DNA of 64,000 nt from Eubacteriales bacterium (GCA_028685755.1 JAQUDJ010000006.1:19959-83958); one strand, 5' to 3'. Counted from the first letter of the stretch, positions 1-10,601 are shown. A program made the numbers and translations. Notes: generated from the sequence alone by a model not told the origin.

Positions 1-225
1 GTCTTCCCGCTCATTGAGCATATGATAGATGATTCGCAAGGCCAAATTAGACATGCCGATTTCGTAAGTGTCTGGAAAACAGAAGGCAAATCGCAAGAAA
101 GGCCGGAGCGCCTGTTCGGCAACATCCGGCACAATCTTGGTTACGCTGTTCCATTCCCCACCAGTATAACGGGCCGGTTTCTCAACCGACGCCAACACGT
201 GTCGGGGCAAATTCACAGTTGTCAT
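1..225 (-). CDS. N-terminal part of a TIGR03960-type B12-binding radical SAM protein (truncated by window edge; not in the supplied ORF track)
   Basis: Minus-strand translation from ATG at 225: MTTVNLPRHVLASVEKPARYTGGEWNSVTKIVPDVAEQALRPFLRFAFCFPDTYEIGMSNLALRIIYHMLNERED, open to the edge; 'EKPARYTGGEWN' and 'FCFPDTYEIGMSNLALRI.YHMLNERED' match the N-terminus of this family. Confidence 0.75.
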   Translation of the reverse strand, partial: MTTVNLPRHVLASVEKPARYTGGEWNSVTKIVPDVAEQALRPFLRFAFCFPDTYEIGMSNLALRIIYHMLNERED

Positions 226-237
226 TGAATTTTTTGA

Positions 238-1584
238 TTATCCTTTCAGACGCGCTTCAAGTTCAGCTTTACGCACTTCATACCCTGGTTTTCCCAAGAG
301 CGCGTACATGTTTTTCTTGTAATCTTCGACGCCCGGTTGGTCAAAGGGATTGACTGCGAGCATGTAACCGCTGATGCCGCACGCTTTTTCAAAGAAATAA
401 ACGAGTTGGCCGAGATTGTAGGCATTTAGTTCCGGCACAATGATTCGCAGGTTCGGAACGCCGCCATCAACATGGGCAAGCACGGTGCCTTGCGATGCTT
501 TGCTGTTGACTTCCGCCATATCTAAGCCAGACAGGAAATTGAGACCGTCAAGGTTTTGCGGATCATTCGGAATTTCGACTGAGCGCCGTGCTTTTTGGAC
601 ATCAATTAAGGTTTCGAATAATTGACGTTGACCATCTTGAACATATTGACCCATTGAATGGAGATCAGTTGAATTATCGACGCCGGCAGGGAAAATACCT
701 TTACCATCTTTGCCTTCGCTTTCGCCAAAGAGCTGCTTCCACCATTCGGTCATAAAGTGATAACTCGGTTCGTAATTGACCATGATTTCAATGTTATAGC
801 CTTTGCGCAAGAGCACATTTCGCGCAGCAGCATATTGATAGCAAGTATTTTCGTCGAGATTAGGGTTTTTGAACTCCTTCATCGCATCTTTGGCGCCTTG
901 CATGACTTCGCGGATATCGATGCCTGCAGCAGCGATCGGCAAGAGACCAACAGCGGTCAAGATCGAGAAGCGACCACCGACGTCATCGGGGACGACGAAA
1001 GTTTCGTAGCCTTCTCCGTCGGCAAGGCCCTTTAATGCGCCGCGAGCGCGGTCAGTTGTGGCATAAACACGGGCGCGCGCGCCTTCTTTGCCGTAACGTT
1101 TTTCCATGTAAGCTTTGAAAATGCGGAAGGCTATCGCCGGCTCAGTCGTTGTGCCGGACTTGGAAATGACATTGACGGAGACTTCTTTGCCTTCGAGGAG
1201 ATCAAAAAGGTCAGCGAGATAGGTCGAACTGATGCTATTGCCGGCAAAAATAATTTGCGGGCCTTTGCGCTGACGTTTGGATAACAGTGAATTGAAGGAA
1301 TGCGTCAACAGTTCGATTGCAGCACGAGCACCAAGATAGGATCCGCCGATACCAATGACAATCAACACGTCAGAATCTTTGCGAATTTTGGCAGCAGCTT
1401 TACGAATGCGAGCAAATTCAACTTTGTCATATTTGGCAGGGAGTTCGACCCAACCTAAAAATTCGTTGCCGGGGCCGCTCTTCTGGTGGAGTTGAACGTG
1501 GCCAACGGTGACCTGGGGCGAGATAAAATCCAATTCTTCCTGACGGATAAAACCGAGGGCATTTTTATAGTCGAAACCTAACAT
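238..1584 (-). CDS. pgi: Glucose-6-phosphate isomerase
   Basis: [43 protein letters not shown] motifs; AGGAGG RBS precedes ATG at 1584. Confidence 0.95.
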   Translation of the reverse strand: MLGFDYKNALGFIRQEELDFISPQVTVGHVQLHQKSGPGNEFLGWVELPAKYDKVEFARIRKAAAKIRKDSDVLIVIGIGGSYLGARAAIELLTHSFNSLLSKRQRKGPQIIFAGNSISSTYLADLFDLLEGKEVSVNVISKSGTTTEPAIAFRIFKAYMEKRYGKEGARARVYATTDRARGALKGLADGEGYETFVVPDDVGGRFSILTAVGLLPIAAAGIDIREVMQGAKDAMKEFKNPNLDENTCYQYAAARNVLLRKGYNIEIMVNYEPSYHFMTEWWKQLFGESEGKDGKGIFPAGVDNSTDLHSMGQYVQDGQRQLFETLIDVQKARRSVEIPNDPQNLDGLNFLSGLDMAEVNSKASQGTVLAHVDGGVPNLRIIVPELNAYNLGQLVYFFEKACGISGYMLAVNPFDQPGVEDYKKNMYALLGKPGYEVRKAELEARLKG

Positions 1585-1738
1585 GAAATTCCTCCTCAAG
1601 ATGCGTTCCAGCTGGCAAGTTTTGCTGAAACAGTCGTAGAGTCAGTATAATCAAAAGCCGAATTGTCCGCAATGTAAAATGCAGTTTACGAACGTCTATT
1701 AAGATATTTCCTTCAAATTGCGCATATTATATGGGGTT

Positions 1739-3532
1739 TTAGGTGATATTTTCTAAAGATTGCGAAAAAAGCAAAATCGGCTGCGATCCAGAAAGATCAA
1801 ACGCCAACAGGCATTGTCCCGCAGGAATGAGACAATCGCAAACCGTCGTTTCAATGACTGTGGGATCGATAGTCGCGATCCGTGACAAGACTGCCTGGAG
1901 CTTGATGGTATCTGCAAACAAAAAGTCTTCGAGCCGAAAACGATTTTGCCGCGGATAATCCCGATGCATTCGTTCGCGACCGAGTTGTTTGCGGGTCAGA
2001 CGCACCGGATCACTACTCAGATCGAGCGGATCTAAAAAAAGCGGCTGATCCTTCGCGCCTTGCAACAGATAGTCAAGTTTGAGCCGGGCATGAAAATCAA
2101 GATAAGTTAAAGCGGGCAATCGCGCCCGAGCAAACTGGTCGAGAAATTCGGTCCGGGCCGAAGGACTCGCTTTTAGGTCAAACCAACCCGCTTGGCGATT
2201 AACTGCTGCGAGTTCGGCAAAAAACGCAAAGGGGGAAGACCATTGCGCCAGTAGGGCTTTCAAGCTATGGGGGTAGCGACCACTGTTGTGATAGAGTTCT
2301 AATACCGCTTCGAGATCTTTTAAACAAGCCAGATCGGCAAAAGTCATTTGATCGGAAGCGAGGATTTCGTAAGGAGGTTCTGCCGACCACTTAAAACCGA
2401 GTGATTTTGCTTGGTCAGCCATGGGGCTACCCGGTAGGACTTTCAAAAAGCCGAGCTGCAATTGTTCTGGGTCTAAGCTAAAAACATCGTCAAATGCGTT
2501 GGCAAATTGTTGCGGCGTTTCACCTGGCAAACCGGCGATCAAGTCGAGATGGAGATGGATTGCCGTTTGGCGTTTAAGGGCACGAACATTATCGGCCAAG
2601 CGCACCCAATCGCAAGGACGCCGAATCGCTTTTAAGACTTCTGGCGTCGTTGTTTGGACCCCGATTTCAAACTGAAATAAGCCGGCAGGGGCCTTTTCAA
2701 GGATGTTGATGGCATCGTGTGTCAAGCGATCTGCCATGATTTCAAAGTGAAAATTCGTCCGAAAAGACTGGTCATGACGCTTGATCAGCCAGCGCCAAAT
2801 GTCTAATGCCCGCTCGGATTGAATGTTAAACGTGCGGTCAACGAGCTTGATCTGACGAACATCAGCTGCAATCAGTCGTTCAAAAGCGATCGTTGTATGG
2901 CTTAGATCGAGTAAACGCACGGAGCGGTCGAGCGAGGACAAACAGTACGTGCAGCCATAGGGGCAGCCACGCGATGTTTCAAAATAGAGTAACCGGTCTT
3001 TTAACGACAGCAATTCGTCATCGGTATAGGGGAAGGGCCATTTTTCTGCCGGTAAAAGCGGAGCCATCGGGTTGCTTTGAATCTCACCAGCAGGATTGCG
3101 CCAGACGACATTTGGCGTTTGTGGGGTCAAGCCATGCAAGAGTAAATCGGCAAACGCGACCTCACCCTCCCCGGCGAGAATTGCATCCACTGCGGGTACG
3201 GACTTTAGGATCAATCTGGCATCCTGACTAGCTTCTGGCCCACCCCAAATGATCGTCGCCTCCGGGCGGATTTTTTTGAGTTCATCGGTTAGTCGTTCGG
3301 TCAAACGGCGATTCCAGATATAGCAGGAAAACGCGTAAACATCAGCATTGACAGCAAAAAGCCGCATCAATAGCTGTTGCGGCAGATCGTTGATCGTCCA
3401 TTCACAAAGGCTGATATTGTCGCGCGGAAAGCCCTGCAAACAGGCGTATTCGCGCAGTTGGCGAATCGCCAGGCTCGTATGGGCAAATTGGGCATTGAGC
3501 GCGATGAGGGCGACTTTGGGGCTGGCCATCAC
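1739..3532 (-). CDS. B12-binding domain radical SAM protein (DUF4080-like C-terminus)
   Basis: N-terminal cobalamin-binding-like domain, radical SAM CPYGCTYC motif, long C-terminal domain. Confidence 0.85.
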   Translation of the reverse strand: MMASPKVALIALNAQFAHTSLAIRQLREYACLQGFPRDNISLCEWTINDLPQQLLMRLFAVNADVYAFSCYIWNRRLTERLTDELKKIRPEATIIWGGPEASQDARLILKSVPAVDAILAGEGEVAFADLLLHGLTPQTPNVVWRNPAGEIQSNPMAPLLPAEKWPFPYTDDELLSLKDRLLYFETSRGCPYGCTYCLSSLDRSVRLLDLSHTTIAFERLIAADVRQIKLVDRTFNIQSERALDIWRWLIKRHDQSFRTNFHFEIMADRLTHDAINILEKAPAGLFQFEIGVQTTTPEVLKAIRRPCDWVRLADNVRALKRQTAIHLHLDLIAGLPGETPQQFANAFDDVFSLDPEQLQLGFLKVLPGSPMADQAKSLGFKWSAEPPYEILASDQMTFADLACLKDLEAVLELYHNSGRYPHSLKALLAQWSSPFAFFAELAAVNRQAGWFDLKASPSARTEFLDQFARARLPALTYLDFHARLKLDYLLQGAKDQPLFLDPLDLSSDPVRLTRKQLGRERMHRDYPRQNRFRLEDFLFADTIKLQAVLSRIATIDPTVIETTVCDCLIPAGQCLLAFDLSGSQPILLFSQSLENIT

Positions 3533-3900
3533 GGCTTCATCTCACCTTCGGGTGGTGCATCTCCAGGGACCGCGGCGACCGTCCGTGCGACACCGTTGTC
3601 GATCGCGGTTATTAGCACTAGGCTACCAACTTTGATGCGCTCCGAGCTCGTTGCACTGAGAAAAAAAGCTTGTCCTTCGTGTTTGCCAGCGATGCGCCCG
3701 GCATGTGGTGGGCGGATGGCGCGGATGACTTTAGCTTCATGACCGATCAGGTCAAAATCGGTCTGGTCTGTCTTGACGCGGGTCAAACGGCCTAAAAGGC
3801 GCGTTGAGGCGCTAATTGCCAAAAGCATGACGAGTAGGCCGGCAATAATTTTGGCCAGCAAACTAAGAATAAAGGCGATTTCAGTTACCGAAAGATTCAT
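3529..3900 (-). CDS. Small membrane protein, NfeD/OB-fold-like
   Basis: One N-terminal TM segment then an OB-like beta domain; 4-bp overlap with the downstream radical SAM gene. Confidence 0.45.
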   Translation of the reverse strand: MNLSVTEIAFILSLLAKIIAGLLVMLLAISASTRLLGRLTRVKTDQTDFDLIGHEAKVIRAIRPPHAGRIAGKHEGQAFFLSATSSERIKVGSLVLITAIDNGVARTVAAVPGDAPPEGEMKP

Positions 3901-3912
3901 CGCTTTAGTCGA

Positions 3913-4785
3913 TCATTCGTGGTTCGACTGCTGGTACGCGATGATCAACTCTCGCAAAAGCTTGAGTGCGACAGCTGTCGATACGCCGCTAGGGTCGTAA
4001 TGCGGGGCAAGTTCGACGAGGTCCGCGCCGACGAGATTGAGAGTCGCGGCGTCGACTAAAAAACGCATGGTTGTTAAAAAATCGACGCCACCCGGCTCGG
4101 GTGTCCCGGTGCCTGAAAAAACAGACGGGTCAAGAACATCGAGGTCAATCGTCAAAAAAACCGGACGGCCGTTGATTTGGGTTTTGATCTCATCGAGATG
4201 GCCGAGGGTAAAAGGATAAAGTGTCGTGTGCCCTTCGCGCGCGAAGACGAATTCTTCAGTGGTGCCAGAACGGATGCCTAATTGAAAAATCCGACCGTCG
4301 CCGAGAATATCCCAAATACGGCGCATCACGGTCGCGTGAGACAATTCGACACCGAGGTAGTCTTGGCGGAGATCAGTGTGGGCGTCGAGATGGACAATGC
4401 AGAGATCGGGGTGCTTTTTGACGAGCGCTTCGATGACACCGAGCGTGACTAAATGTTCTCCACCCAGCATCAAGGGGAATTTACCGTCTGTAACAAGCGT
4501 CGCAACGGTTTCGCGAATCATCCGCAACGCTTGAATTTTGTCGCCCATTGGCAAATCTAAATCGCCAATATCGAGAATGACCGATGTGTCGATTTCGCGA
4601 TCTTGATACGGGCTGTAACCTTCAAGGCCGATTGCATCTTGGCGCATAGCCTGCGGACCAAAACGCGAACCCGGACGAAACGAAACCGTGCCGTCAAAAG
4701 GCGCACCAAATAAAACAATCCGAGCCTTTTCATAATCAGCCGAGCAGTCCATTAAGCGCAAACTCAAGACCGGGAAATCTGGCAT
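3913..4785 (-). CDS. speB: Agmatinase / ureohydrolase
   Basis: MLGGEHLVTLG, VHLDAHTDLR, TIDLDVLDPSV.SGTGTPEPGG metal-binding motifs; GGAGGATGT RBS before ATG at 4785. Confidence 0.92.
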   Translation of the reverse strand: MPDFPVLSLRLMDCSADYEKARIVLFGAPFDGTVSFRPGSRFGPQAMRQDAIGLEGYSPYQDREIDTSVILDIGDLDLPMGDKIQALRMIRETVATLVTDGKFPLMLGGEHLVTLGVIEALVKKHPDLCIVHLDAHTDLRQDYLGVELSHATVMRRIWDILGDGRIFQLGIRSGTTEEFVFAREGHTTLYPFTLGHLDEIKTQINGRPVFLTIDLDVLDPSVFSGTGTPEPGGVDFLTTMRFLVDAATLNLVGADLVELAPHYDPSGVSTAVALKLLRELIIAYQQSNHE

Positions 4786-4804
4786 ACATCCTCCGTGGGG
4801 TGGA

Positions 4805-4831
4805 TTGGTGTTTGGCACGTGCCTGGCACCA
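4805..4831. repeat. Palindromic intergenic repeat (REP-like, copy 2), diverged 5' arm
   Basis: TTGGTGTTTGGCACGTGCCTGGCACCA; shares TGCCTGGCACCA and hairpin form with copy 1. Confidence 0.65.
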
Positions 4832-4844
4832 TTCACCATATACT

Positions 4845-6341
4845 TTAGTCGTTGGATTCACCGAGGACTTGGATGAGGTCGGGGTCTTCGGCGTTGTTGA
4901 CAATGTTGCATTTTTGTTGGCGATAGAATTCGTAATGGTCAATGATTTTTTGGGTGAGTTTTTCGCCCGGGATGACAAGTGGGATGCCCGGTGGATAGAT
5001 CATTAATGATTCCGCGCAGATTTCGCCGACGGCGTCCTTGATTGGGATAATCCGTTTGGGACTGTAAAAGGCATCGCGAGGTGAGACGACGGACATGGGA
5101 CGTTCCATCATCCATTCGCCTTGTTCAATTTTCAAGGGTTTATTCTTTCCAGCGAAGCGATGGGAAATGGTCCGTAACCCGGCGACGAGTTGATTGACTG
5201 TCTGTTGGTCGTCCCCGATTCCCACAACTGCTAGCACCACATAGGTTTCAGCTAGTTCAAGTTGTATGCCAAATTCGCTCTTCATAATGTCGTAAATTTG
5301 GAAGCCAGTCATCCCGAGTTCATTGACGCGGATAACGATTTTGGTTTCGTCATAATCGTAAATGCCATGGCCATCGACATCATCACTCGTCAGAACATTG
5401 AGTCCTGGCATCGCGGCGATTTCGATTTTGGCGTTTTCAACGATCGTGAGGATTTCTTCGTAGATATCTTGGCCATTGAGGACAAGGTTGCGCCGGGCGA
5501 GATCGAGGCTAGCCATCAGCAAATACGATGCGCTGGTCGTCTGCATCAAGTTAATTGTGGTGCGCACTTGGCTGTAGCTGATTTCGCGCTCATTGAGGAG
5601 CAAAACGGAACTCTGCGTCAGTGATCCGCCTGTTTTGTGTAGACTAACCGTTGCCATATCGGCGTAAAGTGTCGATGCATTATCGGGGAAATCTGGATGG
5701 AATGGAAAATGGGCACCATGCGCTTCATCGACTAACACCATGATGTGATGACGTCGACACAGCTTAATAATTGCCTGGAGATCAGACACAACCCCGTAAT
5801 AGGTCGGATTGATCATGAAAAGCGCTTTGGCATCTGGATTGTCAACAACCGCTTTTTTGACGCGATCATATGATACGCCATTGGCGATCCCATATTCAAA
5901 ATTGACCTCTGGCTCAATGAAGATCGGGATTGCGCCAGATAGAATAACGGCATTAATCGCCGATTTGTGGACGTTTCGGGGCATGATAATTTTATCTTTC
6001 GGTCCACAAGCGGTCATAATCATTGCTTGTATCCCAAAAGTCGAACCATTGACGAGCATGAACGCGTAATCGGCGTCGTATGCCTCTGCCAAGAGCTGTT
6101 CAGCTTCGTAAATAATGCCGTCCGGATTCGATAACATGTCGAGCTCCCGGGTGGAGTTGGCATCGAGTCGGATGATCTTCTCGCCAAAATACTCGCCAAG
6201 ACCTGAGCGCAAGCGTTTTTTGTGCCCAGGGACATCAAAATGGACGATGTCCTTTTGCGAATACTGTTCGAGGGCTTCGTATAGGGGCGCACGAGCGTGT
6301 CTGCTCTTCATCGTCCCGCGGCGAGCGCGAACTTCAGCCAT
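4845..6341 (-). CDS. speA: Orn/Lys/Arg decarboxylase family, probably arginine decarboxylase
   Basis: VLVDEAHGAHFPFHP, SLHKTGGSLTQSSVLL PLP-lysine motif; GAGGTGAT RBS; next to speB. Confidence 0.9.
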   Translation of the reverse strand: MAEVRARRGTMKSRHARAPLYEALEQYSQKDIVHFDVPGHKKRLRSGLGEYFGEKIIRLDANSTRELDMLSNPDGIIYEAEQLLAEAYDADYAFMLVNGSTFGIQAMIMTACGPKDKIIMPRNVHKSAINAVILSGAIPIFIEPEVNFEYGIANGVSYDRVKKAVVDNPDAKALFMINPTYYGVVSDLQAIIKLCRRHHIMVLVDEAHGAHFPFHPDFPDNASTLYADMATVSLHKTGGSLTQSSVLLLNEREISYSQVRTTINLMQTTSASYLLMASLDLARRNLVLNGQDIYEEILTIVENAKIEIAAMPGLNVLTSDDVDGHGIYDYDETKIVIRVNELGMTGFQIYDIMKSEFGIQLELAETYVVLAVVGIGDDQQTVNQLVAGLRTISHRFAGKNKPLKIEQGEWMMERPMSVVSPRDAFYSPKRIIPIKDAVGEICAESLMIYPPGIPLVIPGEKLTQKIIDHYEFYRQQKCNIVNNAEDPDLIQVLGESND

Positions 6342-6488
6342 TTCAGTATCACCTCAATTCAGTCAGATTCTTCTGTCAAAAAATAAAAAAGTTGCAAACG
6401 GATTATAGCATAAAATACCGCCTACAACTTCATTTATTTGGGGGGTGGAAAAATCGGCAAAACACCGACGACTACAGCGTTCAACCGC

Positions 6489-7163
6489 CTAATTCAGCAG
6501 TTGCTTCAGCAAGACGGGATTGAGGACTTCAATTCGACCTCGTCCGAGCTGAACTGCACCTTGTGCTTTGAGTTCGCCCAACAGGCGTGAAACGACCTCG
6601 CGCGCGGTTCCAAGCTCGACTGCAATCGCTTCGTGGGTATATCGGATCGTACCTTTTTTGTGTTGGGTTTGGTCCAAAAGCCATTGCACCAAGCGATTAT
6701 CCGTGCGATCAAAAGCAACAGCTTCGAGCGTCTGCATCGTTTCCGTTAAATGGCTATAAATTGAATTGATCAAAAAATCTTTCCATGCGAGATGCTTGTC
6801 AAGGACGTCATGGTAGATCGTTGCTGGCACCATGAATAATTCCGCAGACTCTTCGACTTGCGCCAAAGCGGGGAATTCATCGCCAGTCAATTGGCAGGCA
6901 ATTGAGGCGAGACAGGTTTCACCAGAAGCAGTCCGATAAAGGGTCATTTCCCGGCCGTTAGGCGACAGTTTGTAAATCCGGAGAATCCCACTGATGACAA
7001 AAGGTACGAATTGACACTGCTGGCGCTGTTGCATCAGCATTTGGTCTTCCGGTAATTCAACGATTTGGCCTGCCGAAAATAAAATGTCGCGGTCCTTGGC
7101 TGGCAATTTTTTGAGAACTGGAAATAAGTTATCGAGTTTTGTAATTTGAACCGTTGTCAGCAT
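6489..7163 (-). CDS. Crp/Fnr-family transcriptional regulator
   Basis: cNMP-binding-like N-terminus and C-terminal HTH (THEAIAVELGTAREVVSRLLGELKAQGAV). Confidence 0.9.
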   Translation of the reverse strand: MLTTVQITKLDNLFPVLKKLPAKDRDILFSAGQIVELPEDQMLMQQRQQCQFVPFVISGILRIYKLSPNGREMTLYRTASGETCLASIACQLTGDEFPALAQVEESAELFMVPATIYHDVLDKHLAWKDFLINSIYSHLTETMQTLEAVAFDRTDNRLVQWLLDQTQHKKGTIRYTHEAIAVELGTAREVVSRLLGELKAQGAVQLGRGRIEVLNPVLLKQLLN

Positions 7164-7300
7164 GAATTCTTACCTCGGGTGTCTTTTAACTAATGTATGA
7201 TCATACGAAAGTCACTCGTGTGATTTTATTACTGTTTTGACGGTGATAAACAGTAGTATTATAGCATAACGTTACAAAAGATCTGTCATGGAGGATTATT

Positions 7301-7816
7301 ATGTCAAGTCAAACCAATTCTAAAAGTACTCGCCTTTCTCGTAATGCACGCATGATCATTTTGGCATTGACCGTCCTGATCGGAATGTTTGCCACGGGTT
7401 GTGTAGCTACGCCACAAACCGAAATGAGCGAAACCACGCTGCAAACCGAAATGAGCGAGTCCACGCCGACACAAAACTCAGAAGATAGTACCGAAGTACC
7501 GTTAGCGCAGTCCAGCTTGGTCTCCGCAGACGAAGCTTTGAAAATTCTCAAAGATAACACCCATGCAACATTGCTCGATGTGCGTACACCTGAAGAATAC
7601 GCCGAGGGCTATATCGAAGGTGCAATGAATATAGCCGTCGAGGAAATGAAATATCGCACAGATGAGTTGCCGCAGGACAAAGCTGCGCCGATCATCGTAT
7701 ACTGCCGCAGTGGTCGTCGCAGCGCTATAGGTGCGCAAATCCTCATCAATTTGGGCTACACATCGGTTTATGATCTGGGTGGCATTCAAGATTGGCCTTA
7801 CGAAATCGTTAAATAA
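7301..7816 (+). CDS. Rhodanese-like domain lipoprotein
   Basis: Lipobox FATGC; LLDVRTPEEYAEGYIEGAMNI and IVYCRSGRRS rhodanese active-site loop. Confidence 0.9.
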   Translation: MSSQTNSKSTRLSRNARMIILALTVLIGMFATGCVATPQTEMSETTLQTEMSESTPTQNSEDSTEVPLAQSSLVSADEALKILKDNTHATLLDVRTPEEYAEGYIEGAMNIAVEEMKYRTDELPQDKAAPIIVYCRSGRRSAIGAQILINLGYTSVYDLGGIQDWPYEIVK

Positions 7817-10601
7817 ATTTTGACACTGAAATGGCCGGACTGACCGTTTCGGCCATTTCCCCCACGCGATTGTGGCTCGTCAGAAGTAAGGCTTGGCCTT
7901 GCTCGGCGGCCACTTTTTCGTATAGGAATTTCAAGCCAGCCAGCGTTCGTTCATCATCATACTGCACAAAAATATCATCGAGGAGCAAGGGCATTTTCTG
8001 TGCCTCAGCCGTGATGACATCGCTGACAGCTAGGCGTAGCGCTAAATAAATCTGATCGACCGTCCCTCCACTGAAATAGTCCCATTCGTGAAAGCGACCA
8101 TCTTCAGGGGTTTCGACCCGAACATTGAAACCACGATCGATTTTAAGTCCATGATATTTACCATTAGTCAGCTTTTCTAAAACCATAGCGGCCTTTTCAT
8201 TGAGGACCGGTCCAAAGGTTTCCTGCAATTCTTCGTAGGCGTCCATGAAGCTCTTGCGGGCGAGTTCAAGTCCATCATAGTAGGCTTGGGCATCGCCAAG
8301 TTGGTGTCGCAGATTTCTGATGTCTGTATCGTATTCGACAACCATTTTCGGCATTTTGGCGCTGTGTTGGATCGCGGATCTGATCCCGCTAATTTCGGCA
8401 TGCAAGCGAGCAATCTGATCTGAGAGTTCACTATTTTGTTGTTCAAGGCTCGCGAGATCCTCTGTCCCAACAGTATCCGGAAAACCGGGTCGGTCGGTCA
8501 GGTTGGTCAGATCGGCCAAATCTTGAAGGGCTAATCCAGCACCTTCTTTGGCTACCGTTTCAAGTTGCTGAACATATTCCGGCCAGCTCAGACCGTCTGT
8601 CGCTTCGCGCAATGCGGATTCACTTTGCTTGATTTGATCGCGCAAGGCTTCGGCTTGGATATCAAGCTTTGTCAATTCGTCGATATGCGCTTCAATTGCA
8701 ATCGGTGAAGACAAATCAACTGAGCCGTTGTCCGGTTTGATTGACAGAACAAGTTCCTGCCAGTGCTTTTTTGCTAGCGACTCAAGTACTTGCTGTTGCT
8801 CGATAGCCTGCGCCAATCGATTGGCGCGCGCCGAGATCGATAAGTGTAAGGTCTCAGCCTGGGAAAATCGGACATATAGATCGGTTAGTTGTGCACAACC
8901 CGTTGCCGTGAGGTCGTTCTGCAGAGTCTGTTGAAGTGATATGACTTCCCGTTCTGCCTCAGCAAGCTCAGTTAAATCCGGAATAATCGCTGTAGCTTCT
9001 GGACGGATCTCATTGATGAGGTCTTGTATTTGACGCGACAAATTTGTCAGATTTTGGCGCGCACCGTCCGTCAAGGCCTGTGCTGCTTGTAATTTTGTTT
9101 CGAGGAGTGACCGCTGCTGGTTAGCCTGGTCTGCGGCGCGATTTGCAATTTCAGCGGCTTCAGCTTGTTTTGCAACCTGATCCGTAGCTTGTTGATCACG
9201 AGCGGATTGACGATAGGCAACTATTGCCAGCACAACCCCAATTAGCGTTAGGCCAATAAGTGGTAGCGTTATAATCGCTCCGAGAACGCCTAAAACCATA
9301 AAAATCAAGGCCACGATCATGAAGGGGTTGCGGTGAGCTTTGAGTGGAGCAGGTGGGGCATCCGATTGGGTCGTAAACGGGGCATCAAGTTGTGCGCGAG
9401 TGGGTAAATTCTCGATTTCAATCTGGAGGTTTTTTTCGGTTGCTTCTCGTTCCACCAGTTGGCTTTTAGCTTGCAAAAGCTGATCGTTTAGCGCCTGATA
9501 GCGTTGTGCATCCTTCAGTAATTTGACGCGACTGAGCAGCGTATCGCGGCGAAGTGCTTGCTGCTCGACAACCTGTCGATCAATGCCTTCCAGATCAGCA
9601 AAATTGCGGATTATTGCCTCTTCCCGTCCCTTTTCTACACGTTGCGCCTCGACTGCTTGCTGCTGACTAAGCACCTTTGCCTCAGCTTCGCGAGCGGCTT
9701 GTAATTGAAGGCGTATAGGAGCAAGTGCTTGTGTGCCGATTAATTGACCCTGTACGAATAGGAGCGATTCGTGTCGGCGAAGCTTGGTCCTCAGCTCGAC
9801 TTGTTCAGACTGTCGCGCTTTTAAACGCTCGAATTGTTGCAAACGAGCCTGGGTTTTGAGATGAGAAATTCGATCTGATAGACTCTTTTTTGATAATTCA
9901 ATCGTATCGACTTGATGGGTAAGCACGTTGAGGTGTGTGATCCGCAGTTGTTGCGTCGATTCGTTGGATATAGCTACTTCACGGTCGGAATCGGCTTGCC
10001 CGATTTTTTGTTGGAGCTCGGCTAGCAAGCCCCCGACACCACGTTCAAGTTTTAACGAGCGCTGTGCTTCACGGATTTTTTCGACGAGTGTGTTGTATGA
10101 AAGCTTTTCATCGAGCGCGCCTGAAAGGTTACCTAATTTACCAAGCGTGGAATCATCGGGTCCATCAAGTGGACTTTGTAACTGACCGATAAAAACCGTA
10201 TTTGCAAATTCATCGGCAGTCACGCCAAAAAGGGCTTGGCCGACTTCAAGAAGGCTCGGCAGCTCGACCGTTTTACCGGTGGTATCAAGCATCAGATGGC
10301 ATTGATCAGACGCTTTCGTTTTGCCAAAAACGCGTTCTAAACGATACCGAATCCCCGCGTGTTCAAAAATCAAATTAGCTGCTATTTTAGTGCCATCCCA
10401 AGGTAGGTAGCGCAACCTGTCGTTGTCTCGAATCGAACGCCTGGTGCCAGAAAAGCCAAAGAACATCGCCTTGAGGCAATTGAGGAGCGTACTCTTCCCT
10501 TGTTCATTCTCACCGGCAATCACGGATAGTCCAGGTCCAAAATGAAAGGTCTTTTGTTTGAGTTGACCGAATTGGACGATATGTAATTCAATCAGCTGCA
10601 T
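7809..10601 (-). CDS. SbcC/YhaN-like AAA ATPase with coiled coil
   Basis: Walker A GENEQGKSTLLN, coiled coils with a hydrophobic segment in the middle, Walker B PLLLDDIFVQYDDERT. Confidence 0.88.
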   Translation of the reverse strand: MQLIELHIVQFGQLKQKTFHFGPGLSVIAGENEQGKSTLLNCLKAMFFGFSGTRRSIRDNDRLRYLPWDGTKIAANLIFEHAGIRYRLERVFGKTKASDQCHLMLDTTGKTVELPSLLEVGQALFGVTADEFANTVFIGQLQSPLDGPDDSTLGKLGNLSGALDEKLSYNTLVEKIREAQRSLKLERGVGGLLAELQQKIGQADSDREVAISNESTQQLRITHLNVLTHQVDTIELSKKSLSDRISHLKTQARLQQFERLKARQSEQVELRTKLRRHESLLFVQGQLIGTQALAPIRLQLQAAREAEAKVLSQQQAVEAQRVEKGREEAIIRNFADLEGIDRQVVEQQALRRDTLLSRVKLLKDAQRYQALNDQLLQAKSQLVEREATEKNLQIEIENLPTRAQLDAPFTTQSDAPPAPLKAHRNPFMIVALIFMVLGVLGAIITLPLIGLTLIGVVLAIVAYRQSARDQQATDQVAKQAEAAEIANRAADQANQQRSLLETKLQAAQALTDGARQNLTNLSRQIQDLINEIRPEATAIIPDLTELAEAEREVISLQQTLQNDLTATGCAQLTDLYVRFSQAETLHLSISARANRLAQAIEQQQVLESLAKKHWQELVLSIKPDNGSVDLSSPIAIEAHIDELTKLDIQAEALRDQIKQSESALREATDGLSWPEYVQQLETVAKEGAGLALQDLADLTNLTDRPGFPDTVGTEDLASLEQQNSELSDQIARLHAEISGIRSAIQHSAKMPKMVVEYDTDIRNLRHQLGDAQAYYDGLELARKSFMDAYEELQETFGPVLNEKAAMVLEKLTNGKYHGLKIDRGFNVRVETPEDGRFHEWDYFSGGTVDQIYLALRLAVSDVITAEAQKMPLLLDDIFVQYDDERTLAGLKFLYEKVAAEQGQALLLTSHNRVGEMAETVSPAISVSKFI

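Noticed and set aside
22-228. 68-aa + strand ORF at the left edge
   Set aside because: The minus strand encodes a recognisable radical SAM N-terminus over the same interval, so this is antisense noise.
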